Source: Pleurodeles waltl (Eukaryota > Chordata > Amphibia > Caudata > Salamandridae). Taken from it: a stretch of DNA of 64,000 bases. Both the position numbers and the translations under genes were made by a program. The stretch lies in contig NW_027150030.1 in NCBI RefSeq assembly GCF_031143425.1, positions 83,001-147,000 on the forward strand, read 5' to 3'. Position 1 is the stretch's first letter. Each line of letters opens with the position of its first letter. Positions 1-10,164 of this stretch are shown one piece after another. The notes below the pieces were generated by a model. That model was not told the DNA's origin, did no database searches, and saw only the letters and a list, made by a program, of their open reading frames with translations.

Positions 1-11
1 TCATATGCCCC

Positions 12-26
12 GTGTATATTGTACAC
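12..26. other. Polymorphic dyad GTGTA-tattg-TACAC at the monomer junction
   Basis: Two 5-bp inverted arms around five bases. Present only in monomers with cgtgtat plus gtacac (for example 12-26 and 4990-5004). Forms with cgtttat, catttat or gtaccc lose one arm. It lies in the AT-richer part of the unit, next to catatg. Function unknown. Confidence 0.45.
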
Positions 27-60
27 TAAGACTACGTGATGGGCCACGGGGGAAACCTCA

Positions 61-126
61 CCAGCAACCTTGTGTGCCTTTGGCAATGTGATCGTTACTA
101 GTGCGTCTTTGTGGAGATGTCCTCGT
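61..126. other. Near-invariant 66-bp block of the monomer
   Basis: Across the copies I read, this block is unchanged except for one G-to-C at 57355 and the copy removed by the deletion at 61642. Most other parts of the monomer have a variable site every 10-20 bp. It includes tttggcaatgtgatcg and an ACTAGT (SpeI) site. Low variation could reflect a bound protein, phased nucleosome use, recent conversion or chance. No factor is assigned. Confidence 0.6.
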
Positions 127-204
127 GCCTCTGCGCACAACCTGAATCGGCGGTAAACGCAGTGGTGTCGTTTTGGAAAGCTGTCCATCATCCTGGTAAA
201 AGGC

Positions 205-214
205 GGGAATTCCC
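205..214. other. 10-bp palindrome with the EcoRI site, monomer phase marker
   Basis: GGGAATTCCC is a perfect palindrome, found at the same place in most monomers. In some copies the outer bases vary (gcaggaattccc, gggaattccttt), but the central GAATTC remains in all units read except the truncated one at 61642. Digestion should therefore give a ~620-bp ladder and one 1,089-bp fragment (61162-62250). Confidence 0.93.
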
Positions 215-241
215 TTGCCTACTACGAGGGTGGACGGGGCG

Positions 242-259
242 TGGCTCAGCGGGCGGAGC
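242..259 (+). other. tRNA-D-arm-like hairpin overlapping an A-box match
   Basis: 242-253 reads TGGCTCAGCGGG and fits the RNA polymerase III A-box consensus TRGCNNAGYNGG at every defined position. 244-247 (GCTC) can pair with 256-259 (GAGC) around an 8-base loop, the shape of a tRNA D-arm. I found no B-box (GGTTCGANTCC-like) at the usual distance and no tRNA anticodon or T-arm, so this is not a tRNA gene. It may be a relic of a tRNA-derived SINE head or chance. The first T4 run downstream is at 395-398. It recurs in nearly every monomer. Variants at 39430, 42535, 51880, 61211 and 62920 (gcgaagc) break the stem. Confidence 0.4.
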
Positions 260-474
260 TTTCAGGTGATTCATAAAGGGAGAACCTTCTACTCTGTGTC
301 TGCAGGAGAGGAAGATAGAACCCGCGCGTCACAGTCAGATACAGATTACGCTCCAGTACATCATCAATTCACCTCCAGGAAGGATTCTAGATTGTTTTCT
401 GCTATGGAATCTATGAGCGCACAGCCTTGCTTTATCTTTCCCAGCCCAAGAGTTAGGGTGGCTTGTCCTTTCCA

Positions 475-487
475 GAAGCTGAGCTTC
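475..487. other. Interrupted palindrome GAAGCT-g-AGCTTC
   Basis: Two 6-bp arms around a single G form a perfect dyad, suitable as a dimeric protein-binding site or a minor hairpin. It sits within a ~33-bp stretch where I saw no variants among the copies. No known binding protein can be assigned. Confidence 0.6.
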
Positions 488-515
488 AACTGGGGCACCT
501 GCTACGTTTATATTT

Positions 516-615
516 GTAAGTGCTTCCTGTTGAGGTTTAGTTTCTGTAAAATGAGCATCATGGCCTACCCAACCGGAGTATTTTCTACGAGTAAGTCAGT
601 AAGCGTTACCTAGCA
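516..615 (+). mobile_element. Possible degenerate MIR/CORE-SINE-like segment (tentative)
   Basis: The segment contains, in order, gtaagtgctt, agttt, ctgtaaaatg (544-553), at-n-at, cctaccc, gagtaagt and gtaagcgtta...agca. From memory, mammalian MIR elements show the same order of words (aagtcactt, cagttt, ctgtaaaatg, gataat, cctacc, gagttaa, gtaaagcgctta..agca), with gaps. This is a recollected consensus, not an alignment. If correct, an old SINE fragment was captured in the ancestral monomer and amplified with it. No target-site duplication or A-tail is visible. Confidence 0.3.
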
Positions 616-756
616 TGTTTTCATATGCCCCGTGTATATTGTACACTAAGACTACGTGATGGGCCACGGGGGAAACCTCACCAGCAACCTTGTGTGCCTT
701 TGGCAATGTGATCGTTACTAGTGCGTCTTTGTGGAGATGTCCTCGTGCTTCTGCGC

Positions 757-771
757 ACCAACAACGCACGA
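757..771 (+). other. 11-bp insertion defining long-form monomers
   Basis: Where short forms read ctgcgcacaacctg, this copy reads ctgcgcac-caacaacgcacg-acctg, a net gain of 11 bp containing a second copy of gcac. It is present in 23 units by spacing and always at the same position, so it arose once and was spread by duplication. It shifts the frame of the minus-strand open frame, which argues against coding. Confidence 0.9.
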
Positions 772-837
772 CCTGAATCGGCGGTAAACGCAGTGGTGTC
801 GTTTTGGAAAGCTGTCCATCATCCTGGTAAAAGGCGG

Positions 838-1457
838 GAATTCCTTTGCCTACTACGAGGGTGGACAGGGCGTGGCTCAGCGGGCGGAGCTTACAGGTGA
901 TTCATAAAGGGAGAACCAGCTACTCTGTGTCTGCAGGAGAGGAAGATAGAACCCGCGCGTCACAGTCAGATACAGATTACGATCCAGTACATCATCAATT
1001 CACCTCCAAGAAGGATTCTAGATTGTTTTCTGCTATGGAATCTATGAGCGCACAGCCTTGCTTTATCTTTCCCAGCCCAAGAGTTAGGGTGGCTTGTCCT
1101 TTCCAGAAGCTGAGCTTCAACTGGGGCACCTGCTACGTTTATATTTGTAAGTGCTTCCTGTTGAGGTTTAGTTTCTATAAAATGAGCATCATGGCCTACC
1201 CAACCGGAGTATTTTCTACGAGTAAGTCAGTAAGCGTTACCTAGCATGTTTTCATATGCCCCATTTATATTGTACACTAAGACTAAGTGATGGGCCTCGG
1301 GGGAAACGTCTCCAGCAACCTTGTGTGCCTTTGGCAATGTGATCGTTACTAGTGCGTCTTTGTGGAGATGTCCTCGTGCTTCTGCGCACAACCTGAATCG
1401 GCGGTAAACGCAGTGGTGTCGTTTTGGAAAGCCGTCCATCATCCTGGTAAAAGGCGG
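838..1457 (+). repeat. Representative short-form monomer (620 bp)
   Basis: A complete unit without the 11-bp insertion, the majority form. It carries subfamily markers used below: ggacaggg instead of ggacgggg near its start, gatcc for gctcc, tccaagaag for tccaggaag, and ttctataaa for ttctgtaaa. It recurs unchanged, as far as I can see, at 5817, 10796, 19491 and 24470. Versions with ggacgggg lie at 34403, 36274, 46853 and 48724. Confidence 0.93.
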
Positions 1458-4400
1458 GAATTCCCTTGCCTACTACGAGGGTGGACGGGGCGTGGCTCAG
1501 CGGGCGGAGCTTACAGGTGATTCATAAAGGGAGAACCTTCTACTCTGTGTCTGCAGGAGAGGAAGATAGAACCCGCGCGTCACAGTCAGATACAGATTAC
1601 GCTCCAGTACATCATCAATTCACCTCCAGGAAGGATTCTAGATTGTTTTCTGCTATGGAATCTATGAGCGCACAGCCTTGCTTTATCTTTCCCAGCCCAA
1701 GAGTTAGGGTGGCTTGTCCTTTCCAGAAGCTGAGCTTCAACTGGGGCACCTGCTACGTTTATATTTGTAAGTGCTTCCTTTGAGGTTTAGTTTCTGTAAA
1801 ATGAGCATCATGGCCTACCCAACCGGAGTATTTTCTACGAGTAAGTCAGTAAGCGTTACCTAGCATGTTTTCATATGCCCCGTTTATATTGTACACTAAG
1901 ACTACGTGATGGGCCACGGGGGAAACCTCACCAGCAACCTTGTGTGCCTTTGGCAATGTGATCGTTACTAGTGCGTCTTTGTGGAGATGTCCTCGTGCTT
2001 CTGCGCACAACCTGAATCGGCGGTAAACGCAGTGGTGTCGTTTTGGAAAGCCGTCCATCATCCTGGTAAAAGGCAGGAATTCCCTTGCCTACTACGAGGG
2101 TGGACGGGGCGTGGCTCAGCGGGCGGAGCTTACAGGTGATTCATAAAGGGAGAACCAGCTACTCTGTGTCTGCAGGAGAGGAAGATAGAACCCGCGCGTC
2201 ACAGTCAGATACAGATTACGCTCCAGTACATCATCAATTCACCTCCAGGAAGGATTCTAGATTGTTTTCTGCTATGGAATCTATGAGCGCACAGCCTTGC
2301 TTTATCTTTCCCAGCCCAAGAGTTAGGGTGGCTTGTCCTTTCCAGAAGCTGAGCTTCAACTGGGGCACCTGCTACGTTTATATTTGTAAGTGCTTCCTGT
2401 TGAGGTTTAGTTTCTGTAAAATTAGCATCATGGCCTACCCAACCGGAGTATTTTCTACGAGTAAGTCAGTAAGCGTTACCTAGCATGTTTTCATATGGCC
2501 CGTGTATATTGTACCCTAAGACTAAGTGATGGGCCTCGGGGGAAACGTCTCCAGCAACCTTGTGTGCCTTTGGCAATGTGATCGTTACTAGTGCGTCTTT
2601 GTGGAGATGTCCTCGTGCTTCTGCGCACAACCTGAATCGGCGGTAAACGCAGTGGTGTCGTTTTGGAAAGCCGTCCATCATCCTGGTAAAAGGCAGGAAT
2701 TCCCTTGCCTACTACGAGGGTGGACGGGGCGTGGCTCAGCGGGCGGAGCTTACAGGTGATTCATAAAGGGAGAACCTTCTACTCTGTGTCTGCAGGAGAG
2801 GAAGATAGAACCCGCGCGTCACAGTCAGATACAGATTACGCTCCAGTACATCATCAATTCACCTCCAGGAAGGATTCTAGATTGTTTTCTGCTATGGAAT
2901 CTATGAGCGCACAGCCTTGCTTTATCTTTCCCAGCCCAAGAGTTAGGGTGGCTTGTCCTTTCCAGAAGCTGAGCTTCAACTGGGGCACCTGCTACGTTTA
3001 TATTTGTAAGTGCTTCCTTTGAGGTTTAGTTTCTGTAAAATGAGCATCATGGCCTACCCAACCGGAGTATTTTCTACGAGTAAGTCAGTAAGCGTTACCT
3101 AGCATGTTTTCATATGCCCCGTTTATATTGTACACTAAGACTACGTGATGGGCCACGGGGGAAACCTCACCAGCAACCTTGTGTGCCTTTGGCAATGTGA
3201 TCGTTACTAGTGCGTCTTTGTGGAGATGTCCTCGTGCTTCTGCGCACCAACAACGCACGACCTGAATCGGCGGTAAACGCAGTGGTGTCGTTTTGGAAAG
3301 CTGTCCATCATCCTGGTAAAAGGCGGGAATTCCCTTGCCTACTACGAGGGTGGACGGGGCGTGGCTCAGCGGGCGGAGCTTTCAGGTGATTCATAAAGGG
3401 AGAACCAGCTACTCTGTGTCTGCAGGAGAGGAAGATAGAACCCGCGCGTCACAGTCAGATACAGATTACGCTCCAGTACATCATCAATTCACCTCCAGGA
3501 AGGATTCTAGATTGTTTTCTGCTATGGAATCTATGAGCGCACAGCCTTGCTTTATCTTTCCCAGCCCAAGAGTTAGGGTGGCTTGTCCTTTCCAGAAGCT
3601 GAGCTTCAACTGGGGCACCTGCTACGTTTATATTTGTAAGTGCTTCCTGTTGAGGTTTAGTTTCTGTAAAATGAGCATCATGGCCTACCCAACCGGAGTA
3701 TTTTCTACGAGTAAGTCAGTAAGCGTTACCTAGCATGTTTTCATATGGCCCGTGTATATTGTACCCTAAGACTAAGTGATGGGCCTCGGGGGAAACGTCT
3801 CCAGCAACCTTGTGTGCCTTTGGCAATGTGATCGTTACTAGTGCGTCTTTGTGGAGATGTCCTCGTGCTTCTGCGCACAACCTGAATCGGCGGTAAACGC
3901 AGTGGTGTCGTTTTGGAAAGCCGTCCATCATCCTGGTAAAAGGCAGGAATTCCCTTGCCTACTACGAGGGTGGACGGGGCGTGGCTCAGCGGGCGGAGCT
4001 TACAGGTGATTCATAAAGGGAGAACCAGCTACTCTGTGTCTGCAGGAGAGGAAGATAGAACCCGCGCGTCACAGTCAGATACAGATTACGCTCCAGTACA
4101 TCATCAATTCACCTCCAGGAAGGATTCTAGATTGTTTTCTGCTATGGAATCTATGAGCGCACAGCCTTGCTTTATCTTTCCCAGCCCAAAAGTTAGGGTG
4201 GCTTGTCCTTTCCAGAAGCTGAGCTTCAACTGGGGCACCTGCTACGTTTATATTTGTAAGTGCTTCCTGTTGAGGTTTAGTTTCTGTAAAATGAGCATCA
4301 TGGCCTACCCAACGGAGTATTTTCTACGAGTAAGTCAGTAAGCGTTACCTAGCATGTTTTCATATGCCCCGTTTATATTGTACACTAAGACTACGTGATG

Positions 4401-5185
4401 GGCCTCGGGGGAAACGTCTCCAGCAACCTTGTGTGCCTTTGGCAATGTGATCGTTACTAGTGCGTCTTTGTGGAGATGTCCTCGTGCTTCTGCGCACAAC
4501 CTGAATCGGCGGTAAACGCAGTGGTGTCGTTTTGGAAAGCTGTCCATCATCCTGGTAAAAGGCGGGAATTCCCTTGCCTACTACGAGGGTGGACGGGGCG
4601 TGGCTCAGCGGGCGGAGCTTTCAGGTGATTCATAAAGGGAGAACCTTCTACTCTGTGTCTGCAGGAGAGGAAGATAGAACCCACGCGTCACAGTCAGATA
4701 CAGATTACGCTCCAGTACATCATCAATTCACCTCCAGGAAGGATTCTAGATTGTTTTCTGCTATGGAATCTATGAGCGCACAGCCTTGCTTTATCTTTCC
4801 CAGCCCAAGAGTTAGGATGGCTTGTCCTTTCCAGAAGCTGAGCTTCAACTGGGGCACCTGCTACGTTTATATTTGTAAGTGCTTCCTGTTGAGGTTTAGT
4901 TTCTGTAAAATGAGCATCATGGCCTACCCAACCGGAGTATTTTCTACGAGTAAGTCAGTAAGCGTTACCTAGCATGTTTTCATATGCCCCGTGTATATTG
5001 TACACTAAGACTACGTGATGGGCCACGGGGGAAACCTCACCAGCAACCTTGTGTGCCTTTGGCAATGTGATCGTTACTAGTGCGTCTTTGTGGAGATGTC
5101 CTCGTGCCTCTGCGCACAACCTGAATCGGCGGTAAACGCAGTGGTGTCGTTTTGGAAAGCTGTCCATCATCCTGGTAAAAGGCGG

Positions 5186-8100
5186 GAATTCCCTTGCCTA
5201 CTACGAGGGTGGACGGGGCGTGGCTCAGCGGGCGGAGCTTTCAGGTGATTCATAAAGGGAGAACCTTCTACTCTGTGTCTGCAGGAGAGGAAGATAGAAC
5301 CCGCGCGTCACAGTCAGATACAGATTACGCTCCAGTACATCATCAATTCACCTCCAGGAAGGATTCTAGATTGTTTTCTGCTATGGAATCTATGAGCGCA
5401 CAGCCTTGCTTTATCTTTCCCAGCCCAAGAGTTAGGGTGGCTTGTCCTTTCCAGAAGCTGAGCTTCAACTGGGGCACCTGCTACGTTTATATTTGTAAGT
5501 GCTTCCTGTTGAGGTTTAGTTTCTGTAAAATGAGCATCATGGCCTACCCAACCGGAGTATTTTCTACGAGTAAGTCAGTAAGCGTTACCTAGCATGTTTT
5601 CATATGCCCCGTGTATATTGTACACTAAGACTACGTGATGGGCCACGGGGGAAACCTCACCAGCAACCTTGTGTGCCTTTGGCAATGTGATCGTTACTAG
5701 TGCGTCTTTGTGGAGATGTCCTCGTGCTTCTGCGCACCAACAACGCACGACCTGAATCGGCGGTAAACGCAGTGGTGTCGTTTTGGAAAGCTGTCCATCA
5801 TCCTGGTAAAAGGCGGGAATTCCTTTGCCTACTACGAGGGTGGACAGGGCGTGGCTCAGCGGGCGGAGCTTACAGGTGATTCATAAAGGGAGAACCAGCT
5901 ACTCTGTGTCTGCAGGAGAGGAAGATAGAACCCGCGCGTCACAGTCAGATACAGATTACGATCCAGTACATCATCAATTCACCTCCAAGAAGGATTCTAG
6001 ATTGTTTTCTGCTATGGAATCTATGAGCGCACAGCCTTGCTTTATCTTTCCCAGCCCAAGAGTTAGGGTGGCTTGTCCTTTCCAGAAGCTGAGCTTCAAC
6101 TGGGGCACCTGCTACGTTTATATTTGTAAGTGCTTCCTGTTGAGGTTTAGTTTCTATAAAATGAGCATCATGGCCTACCCAACCGGAGTATTTTCTACGA
6201 GTAAGTCAGTAAGCGTTACCTAGCATGTTTTCATATGCCCCATTTATATTGTACACTAAGACTAAGTGATGGGCCTCGGGGGAAACGTCTCCAGCAACCT
6301 TGTGTGCCTTTGGCAATGTGATCGTTACTAGTGCGTCTTTGTGGAGATGTCCTCGTGCTTCTGCGCACAACCTGAATCGGCGGTAAACGCAGTGGTGTCG
6401 TTTTGGAAAGCCGTCCATCATCCTGGTAAAAGGCGGGAATTCCCTTGCCTACTACGAGGGTGGACGGGGCGTGGCTCAGCGGGCGGAGCTTACAGGTGAT
6501 TCATAAAGGGAGAACCTTCTACTCTGTGTCTGCAGGAGAGGAAGATAGAACCCGCGCGTCACAGTCAGATACAGATTACGCTCCAGTACATCATCAATTC
6601 ACCTCCAGGAAGGATTCTAGATTGTTTTCTGCTATGGAATCTATGAGCGCACAGCCTTGCTTTATCTTTCCCAGCCCAAGAGTTAGGGTGGCTTGTCCTT
6701 TCCAGAAGCTGAGCTTCAACTGGGGCACCTGCTACGTTTATATTTGTAAGTGCTTCCTTTGAGGTTTAGTTTCTGTAAAATGAGCATCATGGCCTACCCA
6801 ACCGGAGTATTTTCTACGAGTAAGTCAGTAAGCGTTACCTAGCATGTTTTCATATGCCCCGTTTATATTGTACACTAAGACTACGTGATGGGCCACGGGG
6901 GAAACCTCACCAGCAACCTTGTGTGCCTTTGGCAATGTGATCGTTACTAGTGCGTCTTTGTGGAGATGTCCTCGTGCTTCTGCGCACAACCTGAATCGGC
7001 GGTAAACGCAGTGGTGTCGTTTTGGAAAGCCGTCCATCATCCTGGTAAAAGGCAGGAATTCCCTTGCCTACTACGAGGGTGGACGGGGCGTGGCTCAGCG
7101 GGCGGAGCTTACAGGTGATTCATAAAGGGAGAACCAGCTACTCTGTGTCTGCAGGAGAGGAAGATAGAACCCGCGCGTCACAGTCAGATACAGATTACGC
7201 TCCAGTACATCATCAATTCACCTCCAGGAAGGATTCTAGATTGTTTTCTGCTATGGAATCTATGAGCGCACAGCCTTGCTTTATCTTTCCCAGCCCAAGA
7301 GTTAGGGTGGCTTGTCCTTTCCAGAAGCTGAGCTTCAACTGGGGCACCTGCTACGTTTATATTTGTAAGTGCTTCCTGTTGAGGTTTAGTTTCTGTAAAA
7401 TTAGCATCATGGCCTACCCAACCGGAGTATTTTCTACGAGTAAGTCAGTAAGCGTTACCTAGCATGTTTTCATATGGCCCGTGTATATTGTACCCTAAGA
7501 CTAAGTGATGGGCCTCGGGGGAAACGTCTCCAGCAACCTTGTGTGCCTTTGGCAATGTGATCGTTACTAGTGCGTCTTTGTGGAGATGTCCTCGTGCTTC
7601 TGCGCACAACCTGAATCGGCGGTAAACGCAGTGGTGTCGTTTTGGAAAGCCGTCCATCATCCTGGTAAAAGGCAGGAATTCCCTTGCCTACTACGAGGGT
7701 GGACGGGGCGTGGCTCAGCGGGCGGAGCTTACAGGTGATTCATAAAGGGAGAACCTTCTACTCTGTGTCTGCAGGAGAGGAAGATAGAACCCGCGCGTCA
7801 CAGTCAGATACAGATTACGCTCCAGTACATCATCAATTCACCTCCAGGAAGGATTCTAGATTGTTTTCTGCTATGGAATCTATGAGCGCACAGCCTTGCT
7901 TTATCTTTCCCAGCCCAAGAGTTAGGGTGGCTTGTCCTTTCCAGAAGCTGAGCTTCAACTGGGGCACCTGCTACGTTTATATTTGTAAGTGCTTCCTTTG
8001 AGGTTTAGTTTCTGTAAAATGAGCATCATGGCCTACCCAACCGGAGTATTTTCTACGAGTAAGTCAGTAAGCGTTACCTAGCATGTTTTCATATGCCCCG

Positions 8101-10164
8101 TTTATATTGTACACTAAGACTACGTGATGGGCCACGGGGGAAACCTCACCAGCAACCTTGTGTGCCTTTGGCAATGTGATCGTTACTAGTGCGTCTTTGT
8201 GGAGATGTCCTCGTGCTTCTGCGCACCAACAACGCACGACCTGAATCGGCGGTAAACGCAGTGGTGTCGTTTTGGAAAGCTGTCCATCATCCTGGTAAAA
8301 GGCGGGAATTCCCTTGCCTACTACGAGGGTGGACGGGGCGTGGCTCAGCGGGCGGAGCTTTCAGGTGATTCATAAAGGGAGAACCAGCTACTCTGTGTCT
8401 GCAGGAGAGGAAGATAGAACCCGCGCGTCACAGTCAGATACAGATTACGCTCCAGTACATCATCAATTCACCTCCAGGAAGGATTCTAGATTGTTTTCTG
8501 CTATGGAATCTATGAGCGCACAGCCTTGCTTTATCTTTCCCAGCCCAAGAGTTAGGGTGGCTTGTCCTTTCCAGAAGCTGAGCTTCAACTGGGGCACCTG
8601 CTACGTTTATATTTGTAAGTGCTTCCTGTTGAGGTTTAGTTTCTGTAAAATGAGCATCATGGCCTACCCAACCGGAGTATTTTCTACGAGTAAGTCAGTA
8701 AGCGTTACCTAGCATGTTTTCATATGGCCCGTGTATATTGTACCCTAAGACTAAGTGATGGGCCTCGGGGGAAACGTCTCCAGCAACCTTGTGTGCCTTT
8801 GGCAATGTGATCGTTACTAGTGCGTCTTTGTGGAGATGTCCTCGTGCTTCTGCGCACAACCTGAATCGGCGGTAAACGCAGTGGTGTCGTTTTGGAAAGC
8901 CGTCCATCATCCTGGTAAAAGGCAGGAATTCCCTTGCCTACTACGAGGGTGGACGGGGCGTGGCTCAGCGGGCGGAGCTTACAGGTGATTCATAAAGGGA
9001 GAACCAGCTACTCTGTGTCTGCAGGAGAGGAAGATAGAACCCGCGCGTCACAGTCAGATACAGATTACGCTCCAGTACATCATCAATTCACCTCCAGGAA
9101 GGATTCTAGATTGTTTTCTGCTATGGAATCTATGAGCGCACAGCCTTGCTTTATCTTTCCCAGCCCAAAAGTTAGGGTGGCTTGTCCTTTCCAGAAGCTG
9201 AGCTTCAACTGGGGCACCTGCTACGTTTATATTTGTAAGTGCTTCCTGTTGAGGTTTAGTTTCTGTAAAATGAGCATCATGGCCTACCCAACGGAGTATT
9301 TTCTACGAGTAAGTCAGTAAGCGTTACCTAGCATGTTTTCATATGCCCCGTTTATATTGTACACTAAGACTACGTGATGGGCCTCGGGGGAAACGTCTCC
9401 AGCAACCTTGTGTGCCTTTGGCAATGTGATCGTTACTAGTGCGTCTTTGTGGAGATGTCCTCGTGCTTCTGCGCACAACCTGAATCGGCGGTAAACGCAG
9501 TGGTGTCGTTTTGGAAAGCTGTCCATCATCCTGGTAAAAGGCGGGAATTCCCTTGCCTACTACGAGGGTGGACGGGGCGTGGCTCAGCGGGCGGAGCTTT
9601 CAGGTGATTCATAAAGGGAGAACCTTCTACTCTGTGTCTGCAGGAGAGGAAGATAGAACCCACGCGTCACAGTCAGATACAGATTACGCTCCAGTACATC
9701 ATCAATTCACCTCCAGGAAGGATTCTAGATTGTTTTCTGCTATGGAATCTATGAGCGCACAGCCTTGCTTTATCTTTCCCAGCCCAAGAGTTAGGATGGC
9801 TTGTCCTTTCCAGAAGCTGAGCTTCAACTGGGGCACCTGCTACGTTTATATTTGTAAGTGCTTCCTGTTGAGGTTTAGTTTCTGTAAAATGAGCATCATG
9901 GCCTACCCAACCGGAGTATTTTCTACGAGTAAGTCAGTAAGCGTTACCTAGCATGTTTTCATATGCCCCGTGTATATTGTACACTAAGACTACGTGATGG
10001 GCCACGGGGGAAACCTCACCAGCAACCTTGTGTGCCTTTGGCAATGTGATCGTTACTAGTGCGTCTTTGTGGAGATGTCCTCGTGCCTCTGCGCACAACC
10101 TGAATCGGCGGTAAACGCAGTGGTGTCGTTTTGGAAAGCTGTCCATCATCCTGGTAAAAGGCGG
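5186..10164 (+). repeat. Higher-order block A, copy 2 (8 monomers, 4,979 bp)
   Basis: Monomers start at 5186, 5817, 6437, 7056, 7676, 8306, 8926 and 9545. I noticed no difference from copy 1 in variant markers or in translated frames, which indicates very recent duplication or strong homogenisation. It is also the first 8 monomers of the 13,674-bp A+B unit. Confidence 0.93.

Larger units (their letters stand above)
1..206 (+). repeat. Partial monomer at the left edge of the window
   Basis: This is the last ~206 bp of a short-form monomer, up to the first EcoRI site. It matches the segment ending at 5185, including the variant reading gcctctgcg at 127-135. The array therefore continues to the left of the window, and the missing monomer probably resembles the last monomer of block A. 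Confidence 0.95.
207..837 (+). repeat. Representative long-form monomer (631 bp)
   Basis: This is an EcoRI-to-EcoRI unit. In order it holds a GC-rich start with a small hairpin (244-259), a mixed-composition middle, a 13-bp interrupted palindrome (475-487), a SINE-tail-like stretch (about 516-615), an AT-richer junction around 620-650, a near-invariant 66-bp block, and the 11-bp insertion around 757-770 that defines the long form. By spacing, 23 units are long form: those starting at 207, 2697, 5186, 7676, 10165, 12036, 18860, 21350, 23839, 25710, 32533, 35643, 38132, 41237, 43723, 44353, 46222, 48093, 50582, 53068, 53698, 55567 and 56197. Confidence 0.95.
207..5185 (+). repeat. Higher-order block A, copy 1 (8 monomers, 4,979 bp)
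   Basis: Monomers start at 207, 838, 1458, 2077, 2697, 3327, 3947 and 4566. Diagnostic markers in order include the G deletion giving cttcctttgagg in monomers 3 and 5, ttctgtaaaattag in monomer 4, the C deletion giving ccaacggag in monomer 7, and ccacgcg plus ggatggc in monomer 8. The same order recurs at +4,979 bp. Identity at that offset runs on through about 6757 against 11736, where the next block departs. Confidence 0.93.

Noticed and set aside
16..21. TATA-like sequence at the monomer junction (tatatt, also tttatatt)
   Set aside because: Common in AT-rich DNA, polymorphic among monomers, and not followed by a credible transcription unit.
215..613. 132-codon open frame on +, recurring once per monomer
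   Set aside because: It opens only with TTG, has no ATG near its start, resembles no family I know, and is broken by single-base indels in many monomers (105-, 128- and 88-codon versions). Changes are not biased to silent sites. It is a chance frame amplified with the repeat.
207..837. Tandem 5S rRNA, snRNA or tRNA gene unit
   Set aside because: I compared the monomer by eye with remembered 5S, U1, U2, U5 and U6 sequences and found no match. The tRNA-like feature is limited to a D-arm-like hairpin without B-box or acceptor stem.
207..837. Transposon or LTR structure with the EcoRI palindrome as a terminus
   Set aside because: No terminal inverted or direct repeats of useful length, no target-site duplication, no reverse transcriptase or transposase frame. 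The palindrome is a shared internal site and only a convenient phase marker.
1227..1442. 71-codon ATG-initiated frame on -, in most short-form monomers
   Set aside because: It is destroyed by the 11-bp insertion in 23 units and by other changes elsewhere (for example the base loss near 60516). No recognisable domain, and no promoter or poly(A) signal AATAAA. Its retention follows from high copy identity.
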